From Nepenthes gracilis (lineage: Eukaryota; Streptophyta; Magnoliopsida; Caryophyllales; Nepenthaceae), in the NCBI GenBank assembly GCA_033239525.1, contig BSYO01000014.1, positions 10,276,021-10,340,020 of the forward strand: a stretch of DNA of 64,000 nt, in the 5' to 3' direction. The notes beneath the pieces were generated by a model, which was not told the origin of the DNA, ran no database searches, and was given only the letters and a program-made list of their open reading frames with translations. This document shows positions 22,740 to 34,557 of the stretch, piece after piece. Position 1 is the stretch's first letter. Each line of letters opens with the position of its first letter. Position numbers and translations under genes: made by a program.

Positions 22740-24684
22740 CTACTTTGGAGGACTGGACGGACTGGCTTCCTCAAGGAAGTTCCTCAAGCGGGATGCTTCC
22801 CTAACCCCAGTGCTTCGAGGATGAAAGACTCCCTCAGGTACACCAGGAGCAGCCAGGGAAGCAATCCTACTACACAGACGAATGTCATCCCAAAATCGAG
22901 CCTCCAACAAGCATTTCGCCTCCGACGGGGTGATCCGGCCAATCATATCCCTAGATAAGTGTGCATGGTCGTCCTCCAGAGCGGCAGGCGAAGCTTCTAG
23001 GTGTGCCACTTTCTGCTGCAAGCACCTGACCTCCTCTTGCGCCCGCTCGCTGTCCCTTCGAAGGGAGGCGACCTAGGCTCTCGTGTGATGAAAGGGTTAT
23101 AGCCCACGTTGGAAGCCCCCGTGGAGAAGGGCGACCAGTCCTTCGAAAGGGTCAGCATCCCCAGGAATCTACATGGGAAGAGGAATACATCAGAAGAATC
23201 CCAGAAATATACGGTAGCAAAGGAGTGCCAGATTGGGACGACCATACCCGAGTGGGAGCGGCGCTCGTGGGATGTGCAAAACCACCTGGCGAAGGCCCTT
23301 CCCGAGGCTCCTCCTGTTCAGCCGCGGGGGCCAGGCTAGCCGGAAGGGCGATAGAAGTAGGAGCGCTTGGGGGCTCCGACCCCGAAGAAGTCTCGACTGC
23401 CGCCGCTCAAGCTCCCGGCGGACTGGCAACCAATACGACTCTGGCCTCCTATGCTACAAGGATGTCCTCGAGGATCCCGCCCTCCAAAATGGGCTCCACG
23501 AAAATAACGGTTGGCTCCAAGGATCCCCCTAACTCCGACGTTGGCCTGGGCGTTGGTGTGCGTGATCCCTCAGGGTCATCAAGGACCAAGACGACGCCGC
23601 CATTCCCGGAGCTGCACCCATGAACCTGCTGGCGATGGAATGCGCGGAAGGCCCCCAGTAGGTTGAGGCTCCGCCTCGTCGACTTCGAGCATGGCTAGCC
23701 CGGCGGTCGGAGTCGGCGGTGGTTCAGCGACCTCCCCCTGGTGTCCTACTCTCGTAGCCACCTCCAAGACCGGATCCCGAATCTCAACGGCAAAATTGAT
23801 AGCTTTCCTCTGGGACCTCCGCATCGAAGTGCCTCCAGCTTCCCTCAACCTCTTCAGGGGAGCCTCGACCCCCTCTTCATCTGAGGACGACTCCAGCAGC
23901 GAGCAACTTTCCTCCTTGTCACCTCCGGACGATCGGGGAACGACAACTTCCCTAGGTTCTCTCTTTCCAGGACCAGCAACACTCCAGCCCGATGAAGGCC
24001 CCCACTTGGCGGCCTCGAACATAATGGACGTCAAGAAATAGCCCTGGACAGAGAACTTCACTATCTGGGACCGGATGGCAGTAACCAACTCTGCTGCCTC
24101 CGCAGCATCCTCCGCCGACAGCTTTTCGAGGAAGAACCCCGAAATCGGGCCCCACACGCACGAAAGCTCAGAATCAGGGGGCTTTTGCAAGAAGAAGTAT
24201 CGGTCTTTCCAATTCTTGACCGAATCCGGATTGGTCCCTCGAAAATGGAAGCCAGTCTTTGGGAACAAGGACACCCAATCCTCAGACTCCATGAAACGAA
24301 AAATCAGTCTAGCCGCCCTGGCATCAAAGGAACTACCATTAAGGCGAGCAAAGATGCACAGAGATACCAGATAACGCAGAGCGTTCGGGTGAAGTCTTGC
24401 CATCGGAATCCCCAACGCCTCCACCAGCACGTACAGCGTGCACGACATGGGATAACGAAGCCCCCCTCTCAGGTAGTGCTCATTGACTGTGACATAATCC
24501 CCTGGGGTGCGCTTGCTTTATCTGTGGAGCCGGGAGCACAATGGCTCCAATCGTTAGGGATGCCGTAATCTACCACAAGGGCAGCAATGGCGTTGGACGT
24601 CAAGACGGACTTTGTGTTATGGACCCCCTGATGACTCGCCCTGGGGGCCTGAGAAGAAGAAGAACTCTCTCTCTTCTTTGCCAT
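22740..24684 (-). pseudogene. Gypsy-1 antisense gene A: transposon-domain protein with coiled coil
   Basis: Runs opposite to gag-pol. Start MAKKRESSSSS at 24,684. The N-terminal region reads AIAALVVDYGIPNDW and, after a one-base shift near 24,497, VNEHYLRGGL, LYVLVEALGIPMARLHPNAL and VKNWKDRYFFLQK. This resembles the plant 'putative gypsy type transposon' domain. An acidic Ser/Glu-rich linker follows (LLESSSDEEG). A probable intron (GTATGG donor at 23,247, CTAG acceptor at 23,073) leads to VASLRRDSERAQEEV and a coiled coil ending DDIRLCSRIASL...FLEEASPSS. The same architecture occurs at 52,496-54,282. Biochemical function is unknown. It is broken by the shift and by stops after 23,579. Confidence 0.65.
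23073..23247 (-). other. candidate intron of antisense gene A
   Basis: Donor CGG|GTATGG and acceptor GAGCCTAG|GTCGCCTCC on the minus strand, 175 nt. The exon after it begins Val-Ala-Ser, as in the equivalent gene at 53,809. Inferred from comparison only. Confidence 0.4.
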
Positions 24685-24749
24685 ACCTCTCCCACAATAC
24701 AAGTCAAGAACGGGAAAGTCTCAGCACTGTGAAAAACCATCCCGGTTAG

Positions 24750-24821
24750 TTTAAATAGGCAACGAGAAGCCAGTAGGCGGGAAACCCAAACGACGCTCAC
24801 CATGAATGGCTGAGACACGTG
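24750..24821 (-). promoter_or_regulatory. antisense promoter of gene A: TATA-like box and G-box
   Basis: On the minus strand TATTTAAA (24,757-24,750) lies 66 bp upstream of the ATG, and a G-box CACGTG (24,816-24,821) about 60 bp further upstream. The same pair precedes gene B. Confidence 0.5.
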
Positions 24822-25115
24822 CCTGCCCCGTGGTGCGTCGTGGAACCCGAAGTCGCTTGCAATCATGGTCATACGCCAGTCTGAAAAGCGGGGTCACCTC
24901 AGCCGCCTGACAGAAATCCATGCTAGCACCTCTGCATTAAATGCAGGCTTACAATAATGAAGCTCAACCAGGGGACACACGGGAATAAAAAATGAAATAA
25001 AAATAAAAATTCAGCAACACAAACTACGGGAAACAAAGCAGCTCAACAAAACGATGGATTTCATTACAATGACTGTCAAAAAGTGATTACAGCGGCTTGC
25101 CGCGGTGACTATCAT

Positions 25116-25790
25116 CTAACGTCCCACATGATCCATAGAAGAACTCGGAGCCAGGTACTCAACCAGTTGCACGCGCGTTTGGGCGCTGGAGTTGCGAGAG
25201 TCCAGGACGCGGACGCAGAAGTTTGGGTCCTCCAGCGAGGCTAACCTCCGGCTGAGACGGATTCCGTCTTGGTAATTTCTCTCCAGTGTAGGACCAACTT
25301 CCTCAGGCAGGAACCTCGACCTCAGCTCCGTCCCCATCCCCGTGACCTCTGCCCCGAGCCATCGCAGCAGCTGCTCGTTCTCTTCTTCAAGAGCCCGTAT
25401 GTGGGCCTGAGCCCCCACATTGGCACTGACGAGTTGGGAAGCCCTCGCTTCCGATTCTGCCCACGCTTCCTCAAAATGCACCGCTCGGGCTCTCAACTGT
25501 TCCATCTCGACCACTGTGACTTGCACTCGTGCCTCAACGCCCTCAACCCTCCTGGTGATTTGTCAGAGCGAAAGGTCCCCCCTCCCTGGAGCTCGATCCC
25601 AGGAAGAGGCAGACCCCTCTGCCCTCTCAAAGCCTAGAGGCACCCGCGGGACTCAAGTAGGACCTGCGATAGTGGCTTCAGAGTGACCCCCTCCTTGTGT
25701 GGCGGCGCTCGAAGCCCTGGGAGCGCGGCACCCAGTCCCTGACCCGCCGGAAGAACGTTCGGATTCGAATTACGATGACAACTCCTCCAT
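25116..25790 (-). pseudogene. Gypsy-1 antisense gene B: coiled-coil protein
   Basis: Opposite strand to gag-pol. ATG at 25,790 (MEELSS), then a Ser/Gly/Ala-rich low-complexity part. From about 25,526 there is a clear coiled coil (VVEMEQLRARAVHFEEAW, LEEENEQLLRWLGAE). The C-terminal motif is DGIRLSRRLASLEDPNF, which matches the C-terminal ends of gene A (DDIRLCSRIASL) and of the gene at 52,496-54,282 (CRRLVRLIDPNF). It therefore looks like a copy of exon 2 of gene A with its own start. Three in-frame stops fall in the N-terminal 90 codons; the last 136 codons are open. Role unknown. Confidence 0.55.
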
Positions 25791-25881
25791 CAAAGTTGCG
25801 GCGAGAGCGAACACAGGAAGAACGAACAGCTGTTGAGTGCGGAAACACAGGAAGGTGCAAAGTCACGGGGAGGATTTGTGC

Positions 25882-25978
25882 ATTTAAATAGACGAGATTT
25901 TCTCCTGAAATGGCTGTGCTTTGAAGACAAAAGGTGCTAGTGCGCGGCCAACGGGTGCCCGCCACGTGGGGAGTCCCT
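25882..25978 (-). promoter_or_regulatory. antisense promoter of gene B: TATA-like box and G-box
   Basis: TATTTAAAT on the minus strand at 25,890-25,882, 92 bp before the ATG. G-box CACGTG at 25,973-25,978. Confidence 0.5.
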
Positions 25979-25979
25979 G

Positions 25980-27130
25980 GGGCCTCGCGCGTTTTCAAGG
26001 CAGGTCATTATGGCACAGCGCCTCCTAACCTCAGCGCATTTAATGCGCTAGACGAGACAAGGGACGTGACTGCCAACGGTGGCCTTCACGCCCCCACGGA
26101 ACAGGATGCGATCCGCCGGGAGAAGACAGTCGATAAAAAGAAGCATGCACAGCGAGAAGGGAAAAGTAAAGACAAAAGGGCTACTTCTTTTATTAATAAA
26201 TACTTTGTTACAAAGTACAAAATTTGCAGTGACAAAAGTACGAAAAAGACGAAGAAGACAACGGTACGGGGTCCGCGGTCTGCAGTGACTGCCCCAGATA
26301 AGCTTGGGGAACGTGATCTACATGAGATCACCACGACCAGAGCCGCCGATGGCCCAACAAGCGAACGGAGGCAGCCACGCGGAGCCCCCCGAAGTGAAAG
26401 CATCCGCAGCATGATCCATCGGGGCGGGATCCACACCGGTACCGAAGCCACTGGGGGAATTAGAGGGAATAATCCCAACAATTCCCTAACCGGGGCTCTA
26501 GCCTCAGCCCCCTCCACGATCCACCCTCGAACTCAGTGAAGTGGAGACCACGAGCGATGCACCCCGCAAGCGGGAAACATCCCCACGGAGGTTCCGCCAC
26601 GGTCCCACCACACTCCGAATGAGTCACATCGTGGAGGGAAGGCACATGATGACTGCAGAGTGGCCGAACCACCCTCATTAGAATGAGGAGTGAACCACAG
26701 CACGGCAATTAGAGCAGCCTTCATCAAGAACTTCGGGTATCCAGCTAATCCATCCAACTCCTTCTTGGACCCCCACTAAGGGCGAGGTGAGCCAGAATCT
26801 CCTCATCGTCCCTTCAAAGGCAGCCACAGGATGTGCTCCACTCGCTAAGGATGGGCAAGATGGGTGCCGTCCCCTTGTTCAGTGTGGCACGCTTCCCGGC
26901 GGACGTCTTTCATGAAATAGGAAGAGTCCCTTAATCAGACGCAACCCTAAGCGTGCGAATCTTGCCGATCAGAGCACCGAATCAAGGCAGCGTCGAGAAA
27001 AGCTTCTTGTGATCACCTAGAGAAGGCACGAGTCTAGAAAATGACGAACGGTGGTGCGTCTCGAGGAAGATTGTCGGGCCGCAGAATGGACCCAAAGGAC
27101 ATGTCAGGCCCGACCATCGACCCGCCCCAG
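25980..27130. other. Gypsy-1 region before the 3' LTR
   Basis: GC-rich non-coding sequence as far as I can tell. The frame at 25,934-26,539 (201 codons) has no recognisable domain and looks like composition. Minus-strand AATAAA-like sequence near 26,190-26,215 could end an antisense transcript. Confidence 0.4.
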
Positions 27131-27143
27131 GCATGGGGGCTAG
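27129..27143 (+). promoter_or_regulatory. Gypsy-1 polypurine tract
   Basis: AGGCATGGGGGCTAG directly before the 3' LTR. The equivalent in Gypsy-2 is GGCATAGGGGGCTAG. It primes plus-strand DNA synthesis. Confidence 0.65.
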
Positions 27144-28028
27144 TGTTGGGTCCAATACTAAGGCCCACGAAAATCTCAAGCCCATCCCAACTGCGCAAGG
27201 AGCCTACGTGGCAACCAGCTGGCAAAAGACAACAGGCGTCCTGCAGCGCGTTAATGAGCTGACGAAAAATAGCCAGAAGAGAGAAGAAATAAGCGAATGG
27301 AGAAGCGGTCAACGTTGCGACGGCGGCTCAGGAAGCCGCCCGCAGGCAACCAACCAATCCCGACTCAAAGGGAGACCAAGCGTGGCCGGCAGCGCTCAGG
27401 AGCCTGCCTGCAACCGCAAAACGACAGCCGACACGACTGGCGGTCATCGACAGTGACCAGCGGCCAAGGAACCCTAGCAACGGGAGTTCTCGCGCCCAAA
27501 ATCCTCTCGGAAGGAGCCTATAAGAGCTCTCTTCCTCCGCAGAGAAGGGGGCTGCTTCTTCTTCCTTTCCCCAGATCAAAAGAGAGAAAGCAATCAACGA
27601 GAATAGAATTCTAGTCTCGAGGCCACAAACGAGCCCGCTTCTCTCAAGATCTTGATTCCCAAGCCTAGTCTGGCGACAGGAAGTTAGCCACCCACTGCGG
27701 TGCGTCAAGGAAGCCAGGCCTTCCGCTACCTGCTCATTGCATTTTCCACTCTGATAAACACACATCACTCACGCATCATCAGCGCACATTCGCACACCGC
27801 CTTGCTCGTGCATCATTTCCATTTATTGCGGGAACTTGCTGACTTGAGCGTCGGAGTGGCCGTGGTGGGAGAAATCCCGCCAGACCTCTGACCTCTTGTT
27901 TGTGGATTGTGTTGTGCAGGTCCAGGTTAACAGATATGGAGACCGGACCCTCATCCCCAAGCTTCAGTGCGGCCGAGAATCCGAAGACCCCCTAATCCGT
28001 ACAAGAATCGCGGACCCGGGATGCAACA
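27144..28028 (+). repeat. Gypsy-1 3' LTR (885 bp)
   Basis: TGTTGGGTCC...GCAACA. Pairs with 15,220-16,244 apart from the U3 segment described there. Confidence 0.9.
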
Positions 28029-28033
28029 ACATC
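28029..28033. repeat. Gypsy-1 target-site duplication, right copy
   Basis: ACATC, matching 15,215-15,219. Confidence 0.85.
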
Positions 28034-28200
28034 AGTTTTTTTGGGTAAGTAATCCTTATATTAGATAAAAATAATAATATATACATCAAAGCTTTGAGCA
28101 ACCGAATAAGAACCAAAAAAATCAGCCCCGGGCAAATTGCCCCAAAAATGAAAAAAAAAAAGAAAAGAAGTAAACTAAGTACCACGAACATCAAATAGCA
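28034..28200 (-). other. possible LINE 3'-end fragment
   Basis: On the minus strand a T/G-rich stretch (GGTTCTTATTCGGTTGCTCA, then AAAGCTTTGATGTA) runs into TTACCCAAAAAAA, the look of a truncated plant LINE tail. No ORF of a LINE was found. Confidence 0.25.
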
Positions 28201-29217
28201 TAACTATCAAAAGAATCAACACTATCAAGACACATTTTTGACTTAAACACCTTACAAAACCAATTAATTCCTAATCAACGGATAATCTTTTCACCACTGT
28301 CCATGTTGCCCTTCTCAAATAGGCTCTTATAACGTTCTCTACATATAAAATATATCGTTGCTACGAAAGCAAGCCTGAAAGAATGGTTGTTAACTTGATT
28401 CCCCATCCATGTAAATTGTCACCCACTTATTATGGACATTGAGCCTTAGGATCCATCAAAATACTACAAAACTGAATGAGAACCATGGTGACAGTGTCGA
28501 CATCTCTGAAAGAGTATTTGTTGATAATTAGGTGGAAGGAATCACACGTAGATTACCTGTTTCAACCACTTCACCACCTTCACCAGCGGTTTACCCTGCC
28601 GCCGGCCGTTTTCTTGCATATCGTTCCACCAAGTGGCAGCGCCGCATTTAAACTTGAAAGCTACATATCTCACGTGTTTTTCCTCAAGGATGGCCATAAC
28701 ATTGAAAAAGCTTTCAACTTAAGAGATCTAACAAAAATAATGTTAAAATATGGATTACTCCCGTGTAGGCTCATATCTAGTTGATAGGCCTATCGGAGGT
28801 ATGGTCGAACACTCACATGAGTATAATACCAAGATGGAGGATTATGATTTTGCGTGTGCGGCCAAGTGGCTAATGGCAACTAGGGCCAAATGGCGTATAG
28901 CCGGACTATTGTACCAAATGGCAACCATGACGAAGCCAATAATGAAGGACGACAAGTCAATGCGGATATGAAAGCCAACTAGTTGGACTGGCGAGATGAA
29001 GGCGACTGACCGGATTATTTAGTCTGAGAGGTGATTGGAGTGCTAAAATTCAAAGGAAGACTAGATTGTTTAAAGGATGACCAGTTGTCGGGTATCTTTA
29101 AGGTTTATGAAAAGCACGCTAAAACTCCCTTTAGTGTTTATAAAAATGAAGTGCGTCTGAGAGAGACTATCGGTCAATCACTTTGCAAAATCAAAGAGAC
29201 CAATGAGTACCGCTGGT
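28201..29217. other. unassigned segment with short frames
   Basis: Frames at 28,476-28,784, 28,750-28,971 and 29,031-29,219 show no recognisable domain. The region lies next to a Copia-LTR-like stretch and may be retroelement-derived. Confidence 0.35.
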
Positions 29218-29500
29218 GAGAGAAAGTGAAAAAAAAATGAGAGAAAAAAGAGAGAAGATTGCTTTTTATTCTTACTCGAGAGTTTTCTACTACTACTCGG
29301 GTTCTTGCATTAGGGTTTGTATAATCAAACTTTACATAGTGAAGAATTGTAGATTCACAATCTCGTAATTTTTTTTTCTTATTTAAAATAGGATTTTCAC
29401 ATAAAATTTATATCTTATTTTATTTTATGATTGTCTTCCTGTATATTATATTTCATTATTGTCACCACTCATCTTTTCTTATTGATTCATCCAAGTCGGC
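29218..29500 (+). repeat. possible Copia LTR remnant
   Basis: TAGGGTTTGTATAATC, TAGTGAAGAATTGTAGATTC, then AATAGGATTTTCACATAAA and TGTCTTCCTGTATATTATAT follow the order seen in R-U5 of Tnt1-type LTRs. No primer-binding site or partner LTR was seen. Confidence 0.3.
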
Positions 29501-31785
29501 GGCGGTTACTTCCAGTAGAAAATCCTCAATCTAAAACATACCGGTAAATCTAGAAAATCTATCTTTATATTAAAATGTGAGTTTTGATCCCCAATTGTGT
29601 CTAGCTGATCTCAGAAACGTCATCCTCCTTGTTCAAATCCTATATAGTTCTTGTTCTTTTCGGATTAGGGATGTAGACTCCTTCTGCTGGTTGCCCCACC
29701 CTAGTGCGATACGTATGACTTTCTGAATTTGCTAGAACAGTTGCATGCTAGGCCATGGAGAGCAGCAACTCGCACATTACTTGCCGATATTCATCCAAGA
29801 ACTCCTCTAACTCTGCCTTTGTGAGGGTCTCGTTGTTGGGAATATTGCTAGCATTTTAAGGATATTTTTAGGTTATCTTTAAAATCATGTAGAAAATAAT
29901 TTTTTCCAAAACTTACAGAAAAATCCCTATAAAATCTGGAAGGAAGCTACAATTGATTGACTAAGGAAATACAATCAAAATAGGAGTTATGAGCACTTGA
30001 AGATAATTTCATCTCGAGCCCCCGTTGACATGTTATACCTCACCTCATTCATCTCGAATAGAAGTTATGAGCACTTGAAGATAGGAGAATAATTTTAACA
30101 ATTTACCTTATTTACTGTCTTATTTAAATTTTTTTAAATATACTGATATTATGATGATGTAGATAATATAGAAATAATAAAAAAAAAACACATAATATAA
30201 TGCGGTTTGATTAATTTATCCTACTACTATGATTAAAGGAAAAACTATTATAAAAATAAGAACTTTTACTATTTTTCCCTTTCTACCCTCACAAAAGGTC
30301 ATTTTTTCTGTATTTTTATCAACATCATGATAGCTCTCTTTGCGTGGCTATTGTTACCTTGGTTCTTATATATTTTTTTCATACAATGACCTCCTTATTT
30401 AGTGATTAAAAAAATCATTGAGTTACTAAGAATGATAACAAATCTAAAAATTGAAGGTAATAATGAGAAAACTATTTAACAATTTAAACCGACGGAGTGA
30501 AAAAGGGTGTGGACTCTTCAAGTACAACTTGCTCTACATCATATAGACTCATGGTATGATTTAAACACCACACCACTGAACAATGATACGACCCAGCAGC
30601 CGAGCAACCATCATATAATAAAGCTTAATCTTTCCAATTTATATTATATTACTTTATTACTTTAACAATTATTGAAATATCTCAATAATTTTATAAAATA
30701 TATTAGTTACATAAACTATCATATTTTAACAATTCTTTATATATAAGCAGCATATAGAGTTTGCCGAATCAATAACAATGGACCAGTGAGTTTTTATAAG
30801 GCGTAAGTTCTTAGTTTTTTACAGTAATATGTAAAATAAATCTTTATAATATTGATTGGTCAATAATACGTCCTTTATGCATGGTTCATAGGTCCAATTT
30901 TACTAAAAATATATATTAATTGTGGATATGGGGATGATAAAAATATAGTGAGGCCCAAACTATAATGAGATACAAGTTGGTATTGGCCAGTGATTTTTGG
31001 TGATAAAGATACATCAACAACCAAACCCAATCTTATAAATCATGAGAGCAATTTTTTAAATTAATATATGCATTTCTATCAAAAACAATAAAAATCTGTG
31101 ATAAAGAATATCAATTTTAGGTTGCATGGTAAGTATAAATCTCGAAAAAGAAAACAATAATTAGAAAGTTGCAAATTGTAACACGTATAGTTATGACAGC
31201 ATACGTCTATTTGGCGTGATTTTTGAAGAAATTTTTTGAAAAATATTTAATTAAATTCAAAAAATAAATTTTTCCAAAATTGATTAAGTTGTCATATAAA
31301 TTTTTAAATTATGAAAATCGAACCTATTTTCGTTCTAACTTATTGTTCACTTTGGAAAAAATACGGGATATATTCGATCACTATCTTTATCTAACACAAT
31401 TTTTTTCTTTTAAATGTAATTTAAAGAGTGAAAAATATATTTCAATTTATGAATAAAATATCATCTTTTTACTCAACTGATATAAAATTATATATTTTCA
31501 TGACATAAACCCCGACAAATAAATTATCGTGCTGTTAAATATAAATATGATATAATCTTTTTTACGGACTGTTAGATATAGAAAATATTTTTATTTATAA
31601 ATAAAAAATTATATCTTTATTTAATAAATATGAAATAATCTATCACACTATATAAATTATTATGAATTATTTTACTAAATTTCAATTATTTAAAAATCTT
31701 TCGAAAGGTATATCAAGAATATTTCTAACAAATGTGATAAACAGGATTTTAGACTAAACTTTCTTAGAAAATAAAATTTGAAATT
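29501..31785. other. AT-rich intergenic spacer
   Basis: No gene recognised. Confidence 0.5.
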
Positions 31786-32045
31786 AGATAACTGTAAAGC
31801 ACGACTCGTGGCTGTGTGCCTGGTCACGCATGGCTACGATGGCGATGTGCTTTGGCATGGCCAGCTGGGCATACAACTCCGTGCCGAATCGAACGCCGAA
31901 AAGACGCAAAACGCATATTTCTGCCTGGACCAGTCTATTTGTGACGCGTGGCAGATATGCTCATTACGAGCCCCTATCTATCTTTCCATTGCCTTGTCCG
32001 CAAAAAGTGTCAGCTGTTTAGCAATTGACACCTCAACTTGTTCAT
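31786..32045 (+). other. GC-rich patch with an open frame
   Basis: About 260 bp distinctly GC-richer than the flanking spacer. Frame 31,778-32,047 (89 codons) is open but matches nothing I recognise. It could be a gene fragment captured by a transposon or an organelle insertion. Confidence 0.25.
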
Positions 32046-33489
32046 AAATATGACATTATTTATTTATTAGATATTATTTATTAATTTATAATATAATTTA
32101 TATAATAAATAAAATATTAACTTCTAATGTTTGGTATTTATTTATACGTCTGTGTCTGTAACATTAGCAAATATTAACTATATTTCATTGTTCTTACACA
32201 GTTGAGAATATGTTATTAAAATTAAAATGTATAATCAATTTTATATATACTTACAAAAATTTATAAAATTTAATCATTTTTAATAATTATAGTTAATATA
32301 TTAGATCTGATTAAATTTTTAAAATTAACAGTACTACTAATATAAATATTTATCCAGATATTACTAAATTGTCATTTTGTAATGTAAAATTTTTATGTAA
32401 ATAGAAATTTAAAGTTTATGATTTTGGGTAATTTTTATATAAATATTGATTACTATATATATTTAGGATTTTTTTTTTTGTGAAAATATTTTTAAAAAGA
32501 CAGTATATTGAAAATTTTAAATCCAAAACAATTCGCTATGAATTTTATTGATTTTATCAAATTTGGACAAAATCTAAATTCAATAATTGGAATTGGATTG
32601 GGCTTAGGTATATTATGGAACAATCAACGATAGCATATCTAACATATAAAATGATTAAATATAATCCATAATATAAATTTAACATTTATATATTTTTGTA
32701 TATTGTACTTTTGGATTGACACATAGTTAAAACCATTTTTTAAAAAATTTTTACTAGTTAAAAATTTGGTTTCATGGATTATAAATTTAGGTATTACTTG
32801 ATAAATTATATTGTTGACTGAATTGATTAAAAATATATTGATATTATTGAATTTTTAATAATTTAGAATAAAAAAATATTTTATATTAGGTTTGGACTTA
32901 GGCATAATCCAAATTTAAATATCCGTACAGTCTAAGCAGAGATTACCATAAGCACTTCTCTTATTTTTATTTTTATTTATTCGGTAAGTCACAGGAGACT
33001 CAATAAATTATAATATCTTATTTCCATTTGGGTTAATCGAAACATTTATTAAAAAATTAGTAAATGTATCACCGACGGCTCTGGAATGCAATATTCAACC
33101 AATTTGGCATTAAAGCTTTACAGTTGTATGTTTGATGCTTTTAATTTACATTTACAACAAAAATAAATTTGATTTTGATTTAAGGAATGTCATTTTCACA
33201 TTTAAAAAATAATTTTTTTGACATAATAGTATTTTAAAAATTATATTTATAATAACGTCAAAATAGATCGAAAGAGACCCGATCTTCTTAATTTTAGGAC
33301 GTGATAATCTTAAAGGACGCTCATTATTGGATAGTGATAAGCTTTGAATCGTTGATAATTACATTAAATCTCATCCGTTCATTGCATTTCATCTGCTAGA
33401 AATAAGAGACATCGTGAAAGGAGCCTAACCCAAAAAATTAAGAGATAAGAAATGAAATACTCAAGGCAATGAATAAATTTTGCAGTTTT
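32046..33489. other. AT-rich intergenic spacer
   Basis: No gene recognised. Confidence 0.5.
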
Positions 33490-33494
33490 GAGTC

Positions 33495-34557
33495 TGTTGC
33501 GTCCGCGTATTTCGACCGCCGTACAACCAGACCCCAAATCCTCCTTTTGAGCTCTTGGACGGATGGAATATTACAACACAAGAGAAATCGTTAAGTTTGA
33601 CGAAAATAATGTTTCAGAAAGAAAAATGGGACGAGAGCACAAGGCACGAGGACTTTACGTGGAAAATCCCTTTTTGAATGAAAGGAAAAAAAACCACGGT
33701 GGTGGACGCTTGGTCGGAAAGGTTCCACTATTGTAAAAATAGAGTACAACTGGACACTGTGGCACTATTTGTTACCACAGGGAGTTACAAGGCCAGAGGT
33801 CTTGTTCTCTCTTCTTTTTTCTCATTCTCTTTTTTTTTGAAACTGTTCACAATATATATGCAAAATGATAACTGTTCGAATCCTTTCTCTCGTCGCATGA
33901 GTGGGGTATTCATAGAGGAGAATCATGCCGTCGGCATGGAGACACATGGCGATGGCGTGTGCAGGGAAGCCTGCTACCAACTCTACTGATGCGGCGTATC
34001 AGGGACACCTGCCACCAACTCTACGTATCCGACGTGTCAAGTGCCGTTAGACCCATCATGATGGCGCGTGCTCTGAGCGCTATGATTTCCTGCGGGGGTG
34101 GCGTGTTGCAGAGAACGCGTACTCTTTGATAACAGTGAATCATCTGAGTTAGAGCGTTCGGTCATCTTGGACCCTCTTTTCCCTTATCCTCAGGGCCCAG
34201 AGGCGATGAGATTGTCCTCGTCCTCAGAAAGCCCTCTCGGTCTTCGCCTAATCCTTGGGCTTATTGAATTAGGCTTTCGGACATTTCGCTTGCTAAAGAT
34301 CCTCGAGATTTTGTTGATGATGTCAGCCTCTCATAGCATCCTCGTGCCTCTTGGGTCAAATTGGTCTCTCAGACCATTGTCGCCATTTGGGCTTCTTGGG
34401 ACGCTAACCCAGGTCCTCGGGCTTCTAAGGCCAACTTAACCTCTTGGGCTAAGTTAGGCTTTTGGGCCTTTTAGGTCAGATTGTCCTTGTAATCCTCTCG
34501 GTCCGTGGTTGTAATTTTGTGCCTTCCTTTCGAGACCTTGAGTGCTGGGACCCATCA
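33495..34557 (-). mobile_element. solo LTR (1,063 bp)
   Basis: Starts TGTTGCGTCC and ends CCCATCA, flanked by GAGTC on both sides (33,490-33,494 and 34,558-34,562). The minus orientation is preferred because it then begins TGATGGGT, like the Gypsy-2 LTR, and its downstream half reads CCGTGGTTTTTTT then TTTTCCACGTAAA, a common plant LTR R-U5 signature. No internal retroelement sequence adjoins it, so it is probably the product of LTR-LTR recombination. Reading frames inside (33,678-33,989; 34,098-34,439) are not counted as genes. Confidence 0.75.

Larger units (their letters stand above)
15220..28028 (+). mobile_element. Gypsy-1: Ty3/Gypsy Tat-type LTR retrotransposon
   Basis: A 12.8-kb element flanked by the 5-bp duplication ACATC (15,215-15,219 and 28,029-28,033). 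Order: 5' LTR, primer-binding site, gag, protease, RT, RNase H including an archaeal-type RNase H, integrase, a ~5.3-kb region carrying antisense genes, polypurine tract, 3' LTR. The dual RNase H and the antisense ORFs after integrase are the known hallmarks of the Tat lineage. gag, RT and RNase H contain several stops, so the element is not autonomous as it stands. Its GC-rich interior stands out sharply from the AT-rich flanks. Confidence 0.9.

Noticed and set aside
25934..26539. 201-codon plus-strand frame in Gypsy-1
   Set aside because: No recognisable domain, Arg/Gly/Thr-rich, and it lies in the promoter and 5' side of antisense gene B.
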